In this document: positions 1 to 9,658 of the stretch, one piece after another
How the letters are laid out: every line of letters begins with the position of its first letter
How positions within the stretch are numbered: position 1 is the first letter of the stretch
Assembly: GCA_027575765.1 (NCBI GenBank)
Contig: JANBPT010000327.1
Span: 1 to 43,989, forward strand
DNA: 43,989 bases
Direction of reading: 5' to 3'
DNA from: Tieghemiomyces parasiticus
Taxonomy: Eukaryota > Kickxellomycota > Dimargaritomycetes > Dimargaritales > Dimargaritaceae
Notes under the pieces: model-generated
Seen by the model: only the letters and a program-made list of their open reading frames with translations
Database searches by the model: none
Told to the model about the DNA's origin: nothing
Made by a program: the position numbers and the translations under genes

Positions 1-2
1 AC

Positions 3-314
3 CTCTACGCCTACGCATCCATCCTGGAACCCGGCCAGACCGTCACCCACAAAGTACGGCCCGCCCTCAAGCGGGTTTTGAGTGGCAAAGGAGCTTCCAA
101 GTCCTCCACGACCACCCGTCGCCGGGCGTACCTCCACGTGATTGATAAGCATGGCGCGGTCACCGTCACCGGCAGCAACGATGCCCAGGTCGCCGAGACG
201 AAGCTCGCCCCCGGGGACGGTGCCTTCATCACCGAGCTCGGGTCCCACGATGAGATTGTTCTGACGAACCCCACATCCGATAAGGCCGAGTTTATTCTGT
301 TTGACCTAGCGTAA
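3..314 (+). CDS. Pirin-family (bicupin) protein, C-terminal part only
   Basis: The frame is open from the left edge and ends at a TAA at 312-314, so only about 103 C-terminal residues are present. It begins LYAYASILEPGQTVTH, continues through AYLHVIDKHGAVTVTG and APGDGAFI, and ends with EFILFDLA. This order (a strand with ILEPG, a core AYLHVIDG-like strand, an APGDGA turn, and a terminal EFILFDL strand) is typical of the C-terminal cupin of pirin/YhhW-like proteins. Family members are Fe-binding cupins; some show quercetin dioxygenase activity and animal pirin acts as a transcription cofactor. The metal site lies in the N-terminal cupin, outside the window, so activity cannot be judged. Codon use is GC-rich like the other genes here. 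The 3' neighbour (GrpE) is convergent, about 1 kb away. Confidence 0.8.
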   Translation, partial: LYAYASILEPGQTVTHKVRPALKRVLSGKGASKSSTTTRRRAYLHVIDKHGAVTVTGSNDAQVAETKLAPGDGAFITELGSHDEIVLTNPTSDKAEFILFDLA

Positions 315-1310
315 ATCTGTACACCAGCCCCTGTGTCTGCTAGCTGTCCTTAGTTCTGTCATGCTAGTACCCGCAGTATATGACATAATCGAAAGAAATG
401 AAGTACAATAATGAATCATATAGTTGGTAATAACATTTCGTATCTGCCATCTGATCTAGCCAACATCTTCGGGCGAAATGTGGGCATGGTCTAATTATAG
501 CATAGGTAGGCCGAGGGATATCAGATTTTGGTCCATCACTGAAGTTAAGCTGCATCATGTCTGGTAGCTTATCTGGTTTGTCACATTCTAGAAGGGGATC
601 TATCCTTGCATACAGGCATCCCATATACCTCTCCGGCATGCCCAAGTCTAAAAGGTCATGGTAGCTCTTAGCAAGCAAGTGGCTACACTGGAATCCTACT
701 GCCGCTTGCCACACCGTCAGTTACAACCAGAGTCTCCCACTTACATAAAGGCCATGCGTTCATCGGAAACCAGCGCCACGCCCTTTTTACCTATCAGTTA
801 TCAGTCACCATTGGTCAACTGGACAAGGGCTGAGCTCGGGCCCCGTTGGGCATTATTGCTATCAGTAATGTAGGGAGGGCGTTGACTTTCGAACCATTTA
901 TGGGCGCCAGCTGCCCGGAATTGCGCGTGAAAAAGTGGCCCGGTATTGGGCTAGGTAATGCACGATTCAAGAGTTTCAGAGGCTAGATTGACGTTGTGTA
1001 TCAGCTTGCGCGACCAGTCATGCATGGAGGCCAAGGTCCTTGTATAGTTGGATGCGGGATTTTGCACACAGGGAGTTTTGACGGTCGATAAAAACCAGGA
1101 CCTATGTTTTATTTGGGAAACGATTCAAAATAGTTAAGCGAGAATGATTGAAAAATATATTGCTTGTTTTTTAAAAAAAATCGACACCGCCAAGCCCGCG
1201 GCGTGGGATGGCTAAGCGGGCGCCATCGTCACCTTGTTGCATTAGCTGATTTTAGTGAAGCGGGATAAAAACGGAGTCGACACAGTCACATACGAAACCG
1301 TAGTATCCGT
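315..1310. other. Intergenic region between convergent pirin and GrpE genes
   Basis: No convincing gene. It serves as the 3' flank of both the pirin-like gene and GrpE. Reading frames of up to about 116 codons on the minus strand lack an ATG at a sensible place and resemble no family I know. It contains an isolated TTCTAGAA (586-593), which has the geometry of a minimal heat-shock element but sits at 3' ends, not in a promoter. An A-rich stretch lies near 1130-1180. Confidence 0.6.
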
Positions 1311-2195
1311 CTATTCTTCCAACTTTGTGATACCGACCTGGGCGGGACGCATGACGCGACCGTGCAGCGTGTAACCGGACTTCTCAACCGAGATGACAGT
1401 ACCGGGTTCTTTACCGGAGATGGTGACCTGGTACATGGCCTGGTGAAGGTTGGGATCAAAGGTCTCGTCGAGCGGGTTGAACGCCTCAACGCCATGGCGC
1501 TTGAGGGTCTTAAGCAGCTCGGCCTGCGTAAGCGACACGCCACTGTAGAGGTTCTTGAGATGGCCTCCATGGGCGGCTTCGTTCGCCCGCTCAGCCTCAG
1601 GAACAGCCTTCAGAGCCATGCTCAGGATGTCTACAGTGTCCAGGAGCTCCTTGGCGAACTTGCTGATGGCAAACTTGGACGATTTCTCCACCTCAGCCTT
1701 CGTGCGTGTCCGGAGGTTCTCCATGTCGGCCAGGCAACGGAGGTAGTGGTCCTAGATGAAGGAGTGGTGGACGATAGTCAAGGATGGTCGGGTGAGAATG
1801 GTTTTTCATAGAAAGACAGAGAAGAGTGGCTAGAGAATCGTTATGCGGATCCATGCACCAGCTAAGTGCGCAGGGAATTTCACCATGCCCCCCCAGGTTA
1901 CCTAGACTACCAACCCAGTCCACATGGCAGATCTTACCTTCAATTCGGCCAATTGCTTATCCACGGACGGCTTCTTGGGGTCTTCCTTGGCCTCGGCCGG
2001 GGAAGCCGCTTCGGCCGTCTTTTCCTCACTCTTGGACTGGTCCTGGCTGGTTTCAGTTTTGGCCTCGGTGGCGATGCCAGCGGCGAAGGGGCGGAGGCTG
2101 TAGAGGGCGGCGACGGGGTGGCGTACTGGTGCAGTGGCGGTCCGGCGGAAGGCGGCGGAGGCCATGGCCCGTGGTAGAAGCGAGGTACGGTACAT
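1311..2195 (-). CDS. MGE1: GrpE, mitochondrial nucleotide-exchange factor for Hsp70
   Basis: Two exons on the minus strand, 2195..1938 and 1751..1311, separated by a 186-nt intron with clear GTAAGA and CTAG ends. The joint reads ...QLAELK|DHYLRCLADMENLR, in phase, giving 232 residues. Residues 1 to about 40 are rich in Arg, Ala and Ser and lack acids (MYRTSLLPRAMASAAFRR), as expected of a mitochondrial presequence. Residues 45-85 form an acidic, Lys/Glu-rich stretch that leads into the long GrpE helix. The C-terminal beta domain carries the family signature as FDPNLHQAMYQV (from about residue 184), and the protein ends GRVMRPAQVGITK. GrpE releases ADP from matrix Hsp70 (Ssc1) during protein import and folding. 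Length fits the fungal Mge1 family. A second Met at residue 11 is an alternative start. Confidence 0.95.
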
Positions 2196-4252
2196 AATGA
2201 ACAGCAGGGGAGTTAGAAGGGTTATTAGCTAAGTGATCTGTGGAAATAAGGAGAAGGCTTTTGGAATGTCGGGAGCGATCTACTGTAGTAGATAAAGCGG
2301 AAGCGAAGTACAGCCAACTGGATGCTTAGCAAGCCTGGGTTATAAAGATGTGAATTGCATTGTGGGGGGGGGGAGCCTACAACCGAGGCGCAGGGAGGGC
2401 TGCGCCCGTTTCAGTCATGTCCCCGGCCAAGATCGGCTCGTCACCGCATTTCACCTCCCCGCCACGGGCCGTAGTAGTGGGGGGGGGGTTCCTTACGTGG
2501 GGTCAAGCCAGTCAGAGAGTGGTGCTGCGGTCACCCATCGCTTGGGCACTTGGCAGGACCAATCGGGGTGCCTATTTCCAGTCCCGTCGCGTACACGCAA
2601 GTCAGTTACCCGACTCCGCCCGCTGGAGTGTCACAAAAAACGTTAGAAACTTGTGTCCGGTAATGCCCAAGTGGGCGGGAATGGCAGTTTAAGAAGGTGA
2701 TAGAAAGTATTATGGTAGGATGATTATCATGGACGCAGCCTGCCCCACCACCAACTGCGGTCACGTTTTCTGCTGGGGTGAATATGGGCCGCCGAGCACT
2801 TGGGACTGTTGAGGTGAGCCTGTGTAGCCCCACAACCTGTCAGGTGGATGCGGGCCGTTAAATTTACCTGGCCTTTCTACCTCCATGGCTCGCTGCATGT
2901 CTCATGCTGGATGTTGGTCTATTTAAGCTATCATGGTCGACGCTAGTGCAGCGCGATAGCCGCCCAGACTGGTTTGGTGGCACCATCCAGTATACACATC
3001 TGTAGCGCGGGTCACCTCTTTGGGAAGCGGTGGGTTCCCAGGCTGCTCCTCGGCGTCTGATTGTGCGTGGATCATGGGAAACTCCGTTACCAGTAGCGGG
3101 AGGTTTGGTTCTACAGCTCTGCCGTCAGGGCTTTACCCACAGCGGTGACGGTGCTATTGTTGACTAGGATCATTGTAGCATGTAGAAAACTGGTGTCACC
3201 GATATTTCATGGGGGGGGGGTGAATAATCGCTCTGCCAGTGTCGTCCGGGTGCGGATGCAGGCTTGTGGGACGCATTCGGGGCCGTACATGACCATAATT
3301 CGTGTGCAAAGGGGGCCGCGGCCGCAGGAGAGCGCCAACGGGACCCGAATAAATCTCTTCTCTTGTTCACCCCACCGGGTGAATGGCCGCCGCTACAGCA
3401 CAAGCGGCTTTACCTTGCAATAACTTTTCGTGTCTGTCGACCGGGTCAGATGACGCTGGGATGGCACTTCCTGGCTCATGTGAGATATTTCCAAAATGGT
3501 CCACATAGGTATACCAACAACTTGGCGCTGCCTCGACGCACCGGTGCCCTCACCTGTGCATGCTGGCCCGGCAGACAGTCTTGCTACTTTTCATACTCAT
3601 AACTCGGCTGACAGGATGCGCTTGAATGGTCCCTCCCACTCCCACTGCAAGGATGTAAGACCACCGACTAGCCACTTTCGGTCAATTTCACTACGTAGGG
3701 AGGGTGGAACCACGGTCACTAAGGCCCTTGACTAGGTGGCCACAGGGCTGGGCTTGGCACTGTCGCCAGCTGTCAATTTAGGTGGTGCAAGGCAAGCCTA
3801 GGATGATCGAGTATCAGCATTCCGAAAAATCGATTGGACGTCAAAATCGAACCAACTCTCTTTGGCTGGAAAACAGATGCTGAAGCGGGAAGGGGTACAA
3901 GCGGGCCCACGATGGCCCACAGGTTGTAAATAGGTGGACCCTCCAATCACTGGCTAATAACTAGTTTGGTTGTCCCTCCTTGCTAGGTGAGAAAAAAAAG
4001 AGCCATCGCATCTCTACGTATAGCGGCCTGCCCCCTATTGCGAGGTGGTCAACGTTCACGTCGGGGCCCTGTAATTTACGTCTACCCTGACCGGCGTATG
4101 TTATCCAGTCAACACCTTACATGGTCTGTTTTAACCCACTGGGATCTCCAAGGGGCTTCTAAAGATGGTTGCAAAGCCGGCACGCGACGGTGTTTCCTCC
4201 GCTTGTCAATTTTCGGAATTGGCGGGTGGGATGAGAGCCGTACCGGATGCGT
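2196..4252. other. Intergenic region with three 10-nt poly-G tracts
   Basis: Two kilobases without a convincing gene. Open frames up to about 115 codons are present on both strands but are Arg/Ser/Cys-rich, overlap each other, and match nothing known. Three runs of exactly ten G lie at 2364-2373, 2479-2488 and 3211-3220. A TATTTAAG near 2930 is followed by an ATG that opens only eight codons. The region contains the promoter of GrpE (reading left from 2196) and the distal promoter of the LRR gene. Confidence 0.55.
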
Positions 4253-4260
4253 TATAAAAG
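4253..4260 (+). promoter_or_regulatory. TATA box upstream of the F-box/LRR gene
   Basis: TATAAAAG, a consensus TATA element. A start site about 30 nt downstream would fall near 4285-4290, at the ATG of the 86-codon upstream frame and about 285 nt before the ATG of the LRR gene. Inferred from sequence only. Confidence 0.45.
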
Positions 4261-4287
4261 CTGACCCACTCCCCGCCTCCCTGGCCG

Positions 4288-4548
4288 ATGCCGCGTGTGA
4301 CCAGACCGTTCCTACTCACCCCTATAATTTCCTGTAAAGCACCACACTCCCCGATCTCCTCTTGTCTAGTGACTTCAAAATTAGACCACATAACCACTCT
4401 CTGTTTGCGCTCTCTGCGTGGCCTCCTACTCTCCAGCCCACCTGTCCTGACCAAGCCTTTGTACGCTTCCTCCAGCGTATCCCAAACTTTGACCTCGTCT
4501 AGTGTATCACTCTTACGCAACGGTCAACTCGTACGCGTTGCGCTGTGA
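4288..4548 (+). other. 86-codon upstream reading frame (possible uORF)
   Basis: Opens with ATG 28 nt after the TATA box at 4253 and closes with TGA at 4546-4548, 25 nt before the ATG of the LRR gene. The product would be Ser/Leu/Thr-rich (MPRVTRPFLLTPIIS...LVRVAL) with no recognisable domain. If transcription starts at the TATA box, this is the first ATG in the leader, so it could act as a uORF limiting translation of the LRR gene. It could also be a chance frame, or part of a leader that is spliced out. Confidence 0.25.
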
Positions 4549-4573
4549 CTGACTTTGCTATATATAGCGCACG

Positions 4574-6061
4574 ATGGCCACTACCGGGGCTCCCTACCCT
4601 ATACTCGCCTTCATCGGCGCCCTCTCCAATGATACCTGCCACCGTATCGCCCATTATCTGACCACAGCTGAATTGCGCACTTTGGCTGCGACACACCCCA
4701 CCTTTCGGCGCCAGTTCGGTGGTTTTGGTTTCCGGGAGCTGTCAGTGGTGGATGGTGGCAGCGACACCCAGTGCGACCTGGACGATACGATCTGTTGCCC
4801 TGTACCAGGGCACCAGCGTGAATTTGGCAACTTTGTTCGGCAGCTCACATGGAAGGCAGCCCCTTGGTCTGTACCGACGTCATTGACTCTGGTACCCAAT
4901 AATTCTGGTACTGCCATCGCCCAACTGGAGGTTCCTTCGTCCCGCCGTTTCGCCGCTCTCGTTTCCATGCTGCCCACGCTGACACGCATCAATATCCAAG
5001 CGCCCACCACGGTTCTCTACGATCTTCTGGACCAGCTTGTTAGAGCTGGTCCCCCACTACTTACTGATTTGACACTTACCGATACGTACTGTCGGTCAGG
5101 GGCACGGCCTTTAATCACTGCTGCGACGCGGGCAAAGCGCCCGTCGGTTCCCATCGATTCAGATGGCAGAGCCAAGCTAGGCTTAGTGGAACCGTCGGCC
5201 AGATTCCGTCATTTGACTCGCCTTGCCGTCTGCGGCCTCTACCTCTCGGCTAACCAGTGGGTACATCTCGCGCATGCCCTACCCAACCTCCAGCGGCTGC
5301 AAGTAACCGACGGGGGCGGCCAGAACAATCCTCTCGGTTTGGTACTGGACGGAGTGGCCTTCCCTGACCTCCGCCACCTCGCCTGGCGGGGCCGCTGTCC
5401 ACTACCTAATGAGACGGTACTCGCCCTGCCCCAGCACTACCCTCACCTACGCCATCTGACTCTAGGCCCGTTGCGGGTAGTTCCCCACGCTCTCTTGAGC
5501 GTTTGCCACGCTGGGAATCTCCCAAAACTTCGCTCGCTGACCCTCACCGGTGACCAGGTTGCCTCCGTCTGCCCGCCTCCTCCTCAGCCCACACATTTAG
5601 CCAGCACTGTGGTATCGGCAGACAGCCTCACGCCCCCCTCATCCCCATCCGAGTCCCAGCTCCACACTCTTTGCCTCCTCCACCTACCTCTTAGTGACAC
5701 CGATCTCCCGCAGCTGGCACATCGATTTACACACCTTCGGCACGTGACCTTACGAGACTGTCCCGCCAACAGTTCTAGTTATCGCCAGTTCCTAACACTG
5801 GCAAGTCAGCTGCGGACGCTGACCATCCACAGTCGTCGGGTTCAGCTCACGCCCCAAATGTTTCCCCGGTCGCTGGCGTCTCAGCATCTACAGGCCATCG
5901 ATATAAACGCTAGCGGGTTCTGTCCCGACTGGCTTTACCACCTACAAGTTCAGCTACAGGACCTCAAATCCCTCAGCCTGGGACCCTACATCCGGCGGGT
6001 AGACCGCAAGCGTTGGGCTACCCATTTTCCCCAAGCCCAACTCACCTGGCAAGCCCGGTGA
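4574..6061 (+). CDS. F-box-like / leucine-rich-repeat protein
   Basis: Intronless, 495 residues. Residues about 10-50 (FIGALSNDTCHRIAHYL, then LRTLAATHPTFRRQF) have the spacing of an F-box-like motif, the element that binds Skp1 in SCF ubiquitin ligases. The rest contains irregular leucine-rich repeats, visible as FRHLTRLAVCGLYL, LPNLQRLQVT, FPDLRHLAWRG, YPHLRHLTLG, LPKLRSLTLTG, FTHLRHVTLRDC, SQLRTLTIHS and LKSLSLGPY. This architecture resembles fungal F-box/LRR (FBXL-type) substrate receptors. The start was chosen because it is the first ATG of the open frame, it has G at +4, and the F-box follows at once. A TATATA lies only 10 nt before this ATG, too close to be its TATA box. The substrate is unknown, and the F-box is divergent enough that this may be an LRR protein without Skp1 binding. 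Confidence 0.78.
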   Translation: MATTGAPYPILAFIGALSNDTCHRIAHYLTTAELRTLAATHPTFRRQFGGFGFRELSVVDGGSDTQCDLDDTICCPVPGHQREFGNFVRQLTWKAAPWSVPTSLTLVPNNSGTAIAQLEVPSSRRFAALVSMLPTLTRINIQAPTTVLYDLLDQLVRAGPPLLTDLTLTDTYCRSGARPLITAATRAKRPSVPIDSDGRAKLGLVEPSARFRHLTRLAVCGLYLSANQWVHLAHALPNLQRLQVTDGGGQNNPLGLVLDGVAFPDLRHLAWRGRCPLPNETVLALPQHYPHLRHLTLGPLRVVPHALLSVCHAGNLPKLRSLTLTGDQVASVCPPPPQPTHLASTVVSADSLTPPSSPSESQLHTLCLLHLPLSDTDLPQLAHRFTHLRHVTLRDCPANSSSYRQFLTLASQLRTLTIHSRRVQLTPQMFPRSLASQHLQAIDINASGFCPDWLYHLQVQLQDLKSLSLGPYIRRVDRKRWATHFPQAQLTWQAR

Positions 6062-7141
6062 CCTCCCTCCCCTCCTCTTCCCCCCCACCGTCCGTCTCGC
6101 ACGCCACACGCCTCCCGGCTGACCTTCCACATAAAGTGATACCCTTTGGAAATACAAGTAATGGCATAGCTAAACCACTCGAAAGATGCAAGCCAAGTTG
6201 GGTACTGGTGAGTTCCAAAGTACCTGTCCCCCCTACACCTGCTCCGATTTTCTCACGAACAACCGGTCGGCTGGAGGCGCTGTACTCTATTTTGATGTGA
6301 TGATAGAGGGGCCTGGGCTGCAGATTCACCTAAATTATCTGCCTTCGATGAGATTCTCGTCATTACAGATCCGTTGAGCAAATGCACGGATCGGAGACTG
6401 TGTAGAGAATCACTACACAGCAGCGTTAATAGAAATAAATCCATTGTAGACTATACGCGCATTAATATAAAAACATGGGTGTGGAAAAGATCCAGACTTC
6501 CCGGGCCTAGTTTACCAAAACCCACGGCGTAGAGTTATAGATTGCTACTTTAATGGGAGCAGGTAGGGGTTATACATAATGTGGTGCGTATCGAATAATT
6601 CCCGCTTGTTGTCAGTCGGCTTCAGGTAAAATCCGTGAGCCGAGGTCTGACACAAGTTGAGGGATATTGTGAAATATTCCGAACTAGTACCCCAACTCGC
6701 TCCTAAACCCCGATGTATTGATCGCTGGTAGCAAGAACCCATTCTAGAATGGGTCAATCCTAGACCGGGGCTCCCAGTGCATGACAATCGATATTTAATA
6801 AGGATCAATGATGTACAATATTCTCGATTGGAAAAGCCCATTACCACTGCCGCCGTCGTCCTGTTTAGATCTGGTCGCTGGACGAGAATAATTCGATGGA
6901 TTGTCATCCCAATTGGGTGAGGGACGATGGTGCCTGGTCTCTACTTTCCCGTCACTCAGATGGCATGGAAATCGCGACTCTGTCCGCCGAGGGGGGCTTT
7001 AGTGTGGACAGCGCCCAGTAGTAACGTCTCCGCTTCTTATATCAGTCCCCCCCGGCGCCCCCGCAACTTTCCTCCAACATTGACAATTCAACTTCCCAAC
7101 ACCTTCCCCTACTAGACTTTCATAATCTCAGCCCGATCAAG
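6062..7141. other. Intergenic region, LRR gene to secreted-protein gene
   Basis: No convincing gene. The first 100 nt are pyrimidine-rich 3' flank. An AATAAA-like element (AAATAAATCC, near 6433) could serve polyadenylation. The 120-codon minus-strand frame at 6545-6907 has no recognisable protein character. A perfect 18-bp palindrome lies inside it (listed separately). The last 130 nt (TTATATCAG near 7038, then C-rich DNA) look like the promoter of the 7142 gene. Confidence 0.55.
6737..6754. repeat. Perfect 18-bp palindrome with TTCTAGAA core
   Basis: ACCCATTCTAGAATGGGT is self-complementary over all 18 bases. Its centre, TTCTAGAA, is the TTC-nn-GAA arrangement bound by heat-shock factor. 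It could be a dimeric transcription-factor site for the gene at 7142, about 390 nt away, or a chance palindrome. Confidence 0.6.
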
Positions 7142-7549
7142 ATGAGACCTCTCGCCGCCACGCTCCTGGCCCTGGTTACCCTGTACGGTGCAGCCGGATC
7201 CGTTAGTTCGCTTACCAGTCGTCGGAGGCTGCCGCCTCGGGTGCAGCCCACTCCAACCTCGCTGGCTGCCACCGCCTCGCCCACAACCCTGTGTCTCGGC
7301 GATGCCCACAGGTTCAAAACCTACGGGGTGACCCTCGATGTTTCGTTACCAACCTTTGTGGCACCGGAGCGCACTTTTATGTATGCACTCACGCAGTCCG
7401 ACCTCTGCTACGAGCTAGTCCAGGTAGCCGAATCCCTTCCCAACACCGTATATGTTCGTGTCGACCCGCTCTACATGAAGAGTTTGGCCCAAATGCCGTT
7501 CGTCATTGGTGTGCAGGAGGGATTGTCTGGTGGTGGTACTTTCTTCTAA
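7142..7549 (+). CDS. Small secreted protein, unknown family
   Basis: 135 residues. The N terminus MRPLAATLLALVTLYGAAGS is a good signal peptide: a positive residue, a hydrophobic core of about 13 residues, and small residues at the likely cleavage site near 19-22. A basic/Pro-rich linker (SRRRLPPRVQPTPTS) follows, which might be a pro-segment with a dibasic processing site. The mature part has two cysteines (in TTLCLGDA and DLCYELV) that could form one disulfide, and a Gly-rich end (SGGGTFF). I do not recognise the family. The start is the first ATG in frame, with promoter-like DNA before it. The gene is convergent with the MFS transporter, 338 nt away. A secreted effector-like or cell-wall-associated protein is possible, but nothing shows this directly. 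Confidence 0.6.
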   Translation: MRPLAATLLALVTLYGAAGSVSSLTSRRRLPPRVQPTPTSLAATASPTTLCLGDAHRFKTYGVTLDVSLPTFVAPERTFMYALTQSDLCYELVQVAESLPNTVYVRVDPLYMKSLAQMPFVIGVQEGLSGGGTFF

Positions 7550-7784
7550 TCTGTCGCTACAGCAACTGCATCGAAGCGTAACAGCTCTCATGACTGGCGT
7601 TAATTTCCCAGCGCTTACACTAGTCACCATACTCGTCCTCAGTCACCCAGTAGCTCTGTTCCCCTAACACTCTACGTTCATACGTAATCTATTTTTCTTC
7701 TGACGAAAGTACGTTCAAATTCCAAGATGTAATAAGTAAGCAATATTTTTTAGCAAAGGCCTGTAGATTATGGTAGAAATTAAG

Positions 7785-7807
7785 TATATATATATATATA
7801 TTTATAT
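7785..7807. repeat. TA microsatellite
   Basis: Alternating TA with one interruption, in the 338-nt space between the convergent secreted-protein and MFS genes. A similar, shorter TA tract is at 12158-12178. Confidence 0.9.
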
Positions 7808-7887
7808 AGTCTCGTGCACAGACGTAGAGGATGCATTACCCGCCACTACAGTTGGCCTTGGGCTGGCTAAACCGGTAAAAAAATGGA

Positions 7888-9525
7888 TTAAGCAACTGGC
7901 GGGTTATCCTCACGCCAGGCCTCACCGCACCTATGCAGAAGTGCGGCGAGGGCGGTGCCGACCAGTACCGTGCTGGCCTGAAAGACGAAAGCCCAGCCCA
8001 CTGACCAGTGCTTGGTAACCGTTTCAATGAGGCCGAGCCAGAGGGCGGTGTAGAGACATCTAAACAGGTTGGACAGGGACATGATGGACGCGCTGTGGGC
8101 TGTAAAGAGGTCTACCAGGTAAGTGGAAAACCCGTTGAAAGCCGCGTTCATGGTGAAGGCCAGCAAAAAGTGGCACGCAAAGGGAATGGCGATGGGAGCT
8201 GTGAACTGCATAGTCCAACCCCATGCGACGAGGGCTAAAGGGAAGGCGCACATGGAGAAGACGGGAAAGAGGAGGCGGGCTTCGTAGGGGACCCCAGCTA
8301 TGTCTATTACGGCCGTGGAGTGGCTGGAACGAGTGGTACCTTTACCATTGTCAGCCGTGGGCCGGGCCGCCTCAAGTCGCCGCTGTCGTTGCCGGCGGAA
8401 GAGCCGGTCCGATATGAAGCCACCAACCAGTGGCCCCGTCACGGAGCCGGCGCCCGCAGGGATGTAGCTCAATCCGATATCCGCTGTGGTGTAGTGGTAC
8501 TGGCTGTCAAGCACAGTGGAGAGGACCGTATTAACCGAGAAGAAGGAACCGTAGAGGACCATGGTACACATCGTGGGGACCCACACGTACTTGTATCGGA
8601 GGGCGGTGACGATTCCAAATGGGTTGACTTGGGCCAGGGTGACCTTGGGTCTCGGCTGGCGGTGGATATCTGGAGCGAGGCCTTTAAGGGATAGGTTATA
8701 CCGCCGGGCTACGGTCGGCCGGTGAGTCTCGGGGATGGCCAGCGTCAAGATGAGCATGAAGACGCCGCTGACAATTGCAATGAACCAGAACGTCCAGCGC
8801 CAACCAAACCCATCGCTCAAATATCCGCCGATGATGGTACCAAGAATAGGGCCCAGCATTTGGGCACTGTAGGAAAATCCCAGCCCAATCCCACGCTGGT
8901 CGGGTTCATAGAGGTCACTGACGCTTCCAGCACTAACGACTATGGTGGCCGATCCACCAAACGCCTGGAGAAACCGCATCCCGAGCAGTAGCTTGTCCGA
9001 CTGGGCTAGGGCACACCCGACGGACGCCAGCATTGAGATGAGGCAGCCTAACGCATAGGCCGGCCGGCGGCCGAACTGATCGGCAAGGGGCCCCCACAGG
9101 AGGGGTGCCACTCCCTGGCCAATCACAAACACGGAGAGGGCCAAGTTGAGCATGGCAACCGAGGAGTCCAGGTCGCGGGCCACGTCAGAGATGGTTGGTA
9201 GATATACGTTGGTAGCCAAGGGTACCAACATCCCCGCCACCCCCGTGACGATCACGATGGCTATCTTATAGTGGGGGGAAAAGGGCGAGTAGAGCTCCGA
9301 AGCCCCGTCTGGTTCGGTGTATACGGCGGCGAGGTGATCATTGTAATCTTTGGCGGATGGGCGAGCCTTACTGAGACTGGTGATCGTAAAAGTGCTGGAG
9401 CCAGATAGTGACGTCTGGCGTTCGACGTGGGCACCACGCCGGGTAGCCAGGTCATCCTGGTGATCAGGTGCACCGATGCCGTTGCAAGGGCTCCCCTTGT
9501 GCGTGGGTGGGGTAGGAGCTCCCAT
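7888..9525 (-). CDS. MFS transporter, DHA1 (12-TM) drug/H+ antiporter family
   Basis: Intronless, 545 residues. A hydrophilic cytoplasmic N terminus (1-85) precedes the first membrane segment (KIAIVIVTGVAGMLVPLA). The family hallmark NVYLPTISDVARDL is at about 106-119. MFS motif A is GPLADQFGRRP (145-155), and antiporter motif C is GPILGTIIGG (225-234), followed by WRWTFWFIAI and PETHRP (265-270). A second six-helix half follows a cytoplasmic loop of about 40 residues, with a further poorly conserved loop rich in Arg/Ser at 376-405. This matches fungal DHA1 transporters such as Flr1, Qdr and Aqr1, plasma-membrane proton antiporters exporting drugs, polyamines or weak acids. Substrate cannot be read from sequence. 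The start is the first ATG, about 125 nt after a TATA box. The protein ends in a short hydrophilic tail (AWREDNPPVA). Confidence 0.93.
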   Translation of the reverse strand: MGAPTPPTHKGSPCNGIGAPDHQDDLATRRGAHVERQTSLSGSSTFTITSLSKARPSAKDYNDHLAAVYTEPDGASELYSPFSPHYKIAIVIVTGVAGMLVPLATNVYLPTISDVARDLDSSVAMLNLALSVFVIGQGVAPLLWGPLADQFGRRPAYALGCLISMLASVGCALAQSDKLLLGMRFLQAFGGSATIVVSAGSVSDLYEPDQRGIGLGFSYSAQMLGPILGTIIGGYLSDGFGWRWTFWFIAIVSGVFMLILTLAIPETHRPTVARRYNLSLKGLAPDIHRQPRPKVTLAQVNPFGIVTALRYKYVWVPTMCTMVLYGSFFSVNTVLSTVLDSQYHYTTADIGLSYIPAGAGSVTGPLVGGFISDRLFRRQRQRRLEAARPTADNGKGTTRSSHSTAVIDIAGVPYEARLLFPVFSMCAFPLALVAWGWTMQFTAPIAIPFACHFLLAFTMNAAFNGFSTYLVDLFTAHSASIMSLSNLFRCLYTALWLGLIETVTKHWSVGWAFVFQASTVLVGTALAALLHRCGEAWREDNPPVA

Positions 9526-9650
9526 ATGGAGTAGTATGAGATTGCCTCCTTGATGAAGCGGGTAGGTGGGTAACGCAAGGGAAAGTAGCGTGCACTATGT
9601 AAAGCTTTGGCTGGGTGGAGTAAAAGAAACAGATAAGTTCTGCTCGGCGT

Positions 9651-9658
9651 CTTTTATA
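9651..9658 (-). promoter_or_regulatory. TATA box of the MFS transporter gene
   Basis: TATAAAAG read on the minus strand, about 125 nt upstream of the ATG at 9525. Position and match to consensus make it the likely core promoter. The leader would be about 95 nt. Confidence 0.55.

Noticed and set aside
364..714. 116-codon minus-strand frame
   Set aside because: No ATG at its start, no domain, and placed in the 3' flank between two convergent genes.
1362..1811. 149-codon plus-strand frame over GrpE
   Set aside because: It is the antisense shadow of the GrpE second exon, which has clear family motifs.
1826..2197. Plus-strand frames of 103-123 codons over GrpE exon 1
   Set aside because: Antisense to the presequence exon; Trp/Arg/Gly-rich with no protein character.
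3987..4337. 116-codon plus-strand frame
   Set aside because: Runs through the TATA box of the next gene and has no recognisable motif.
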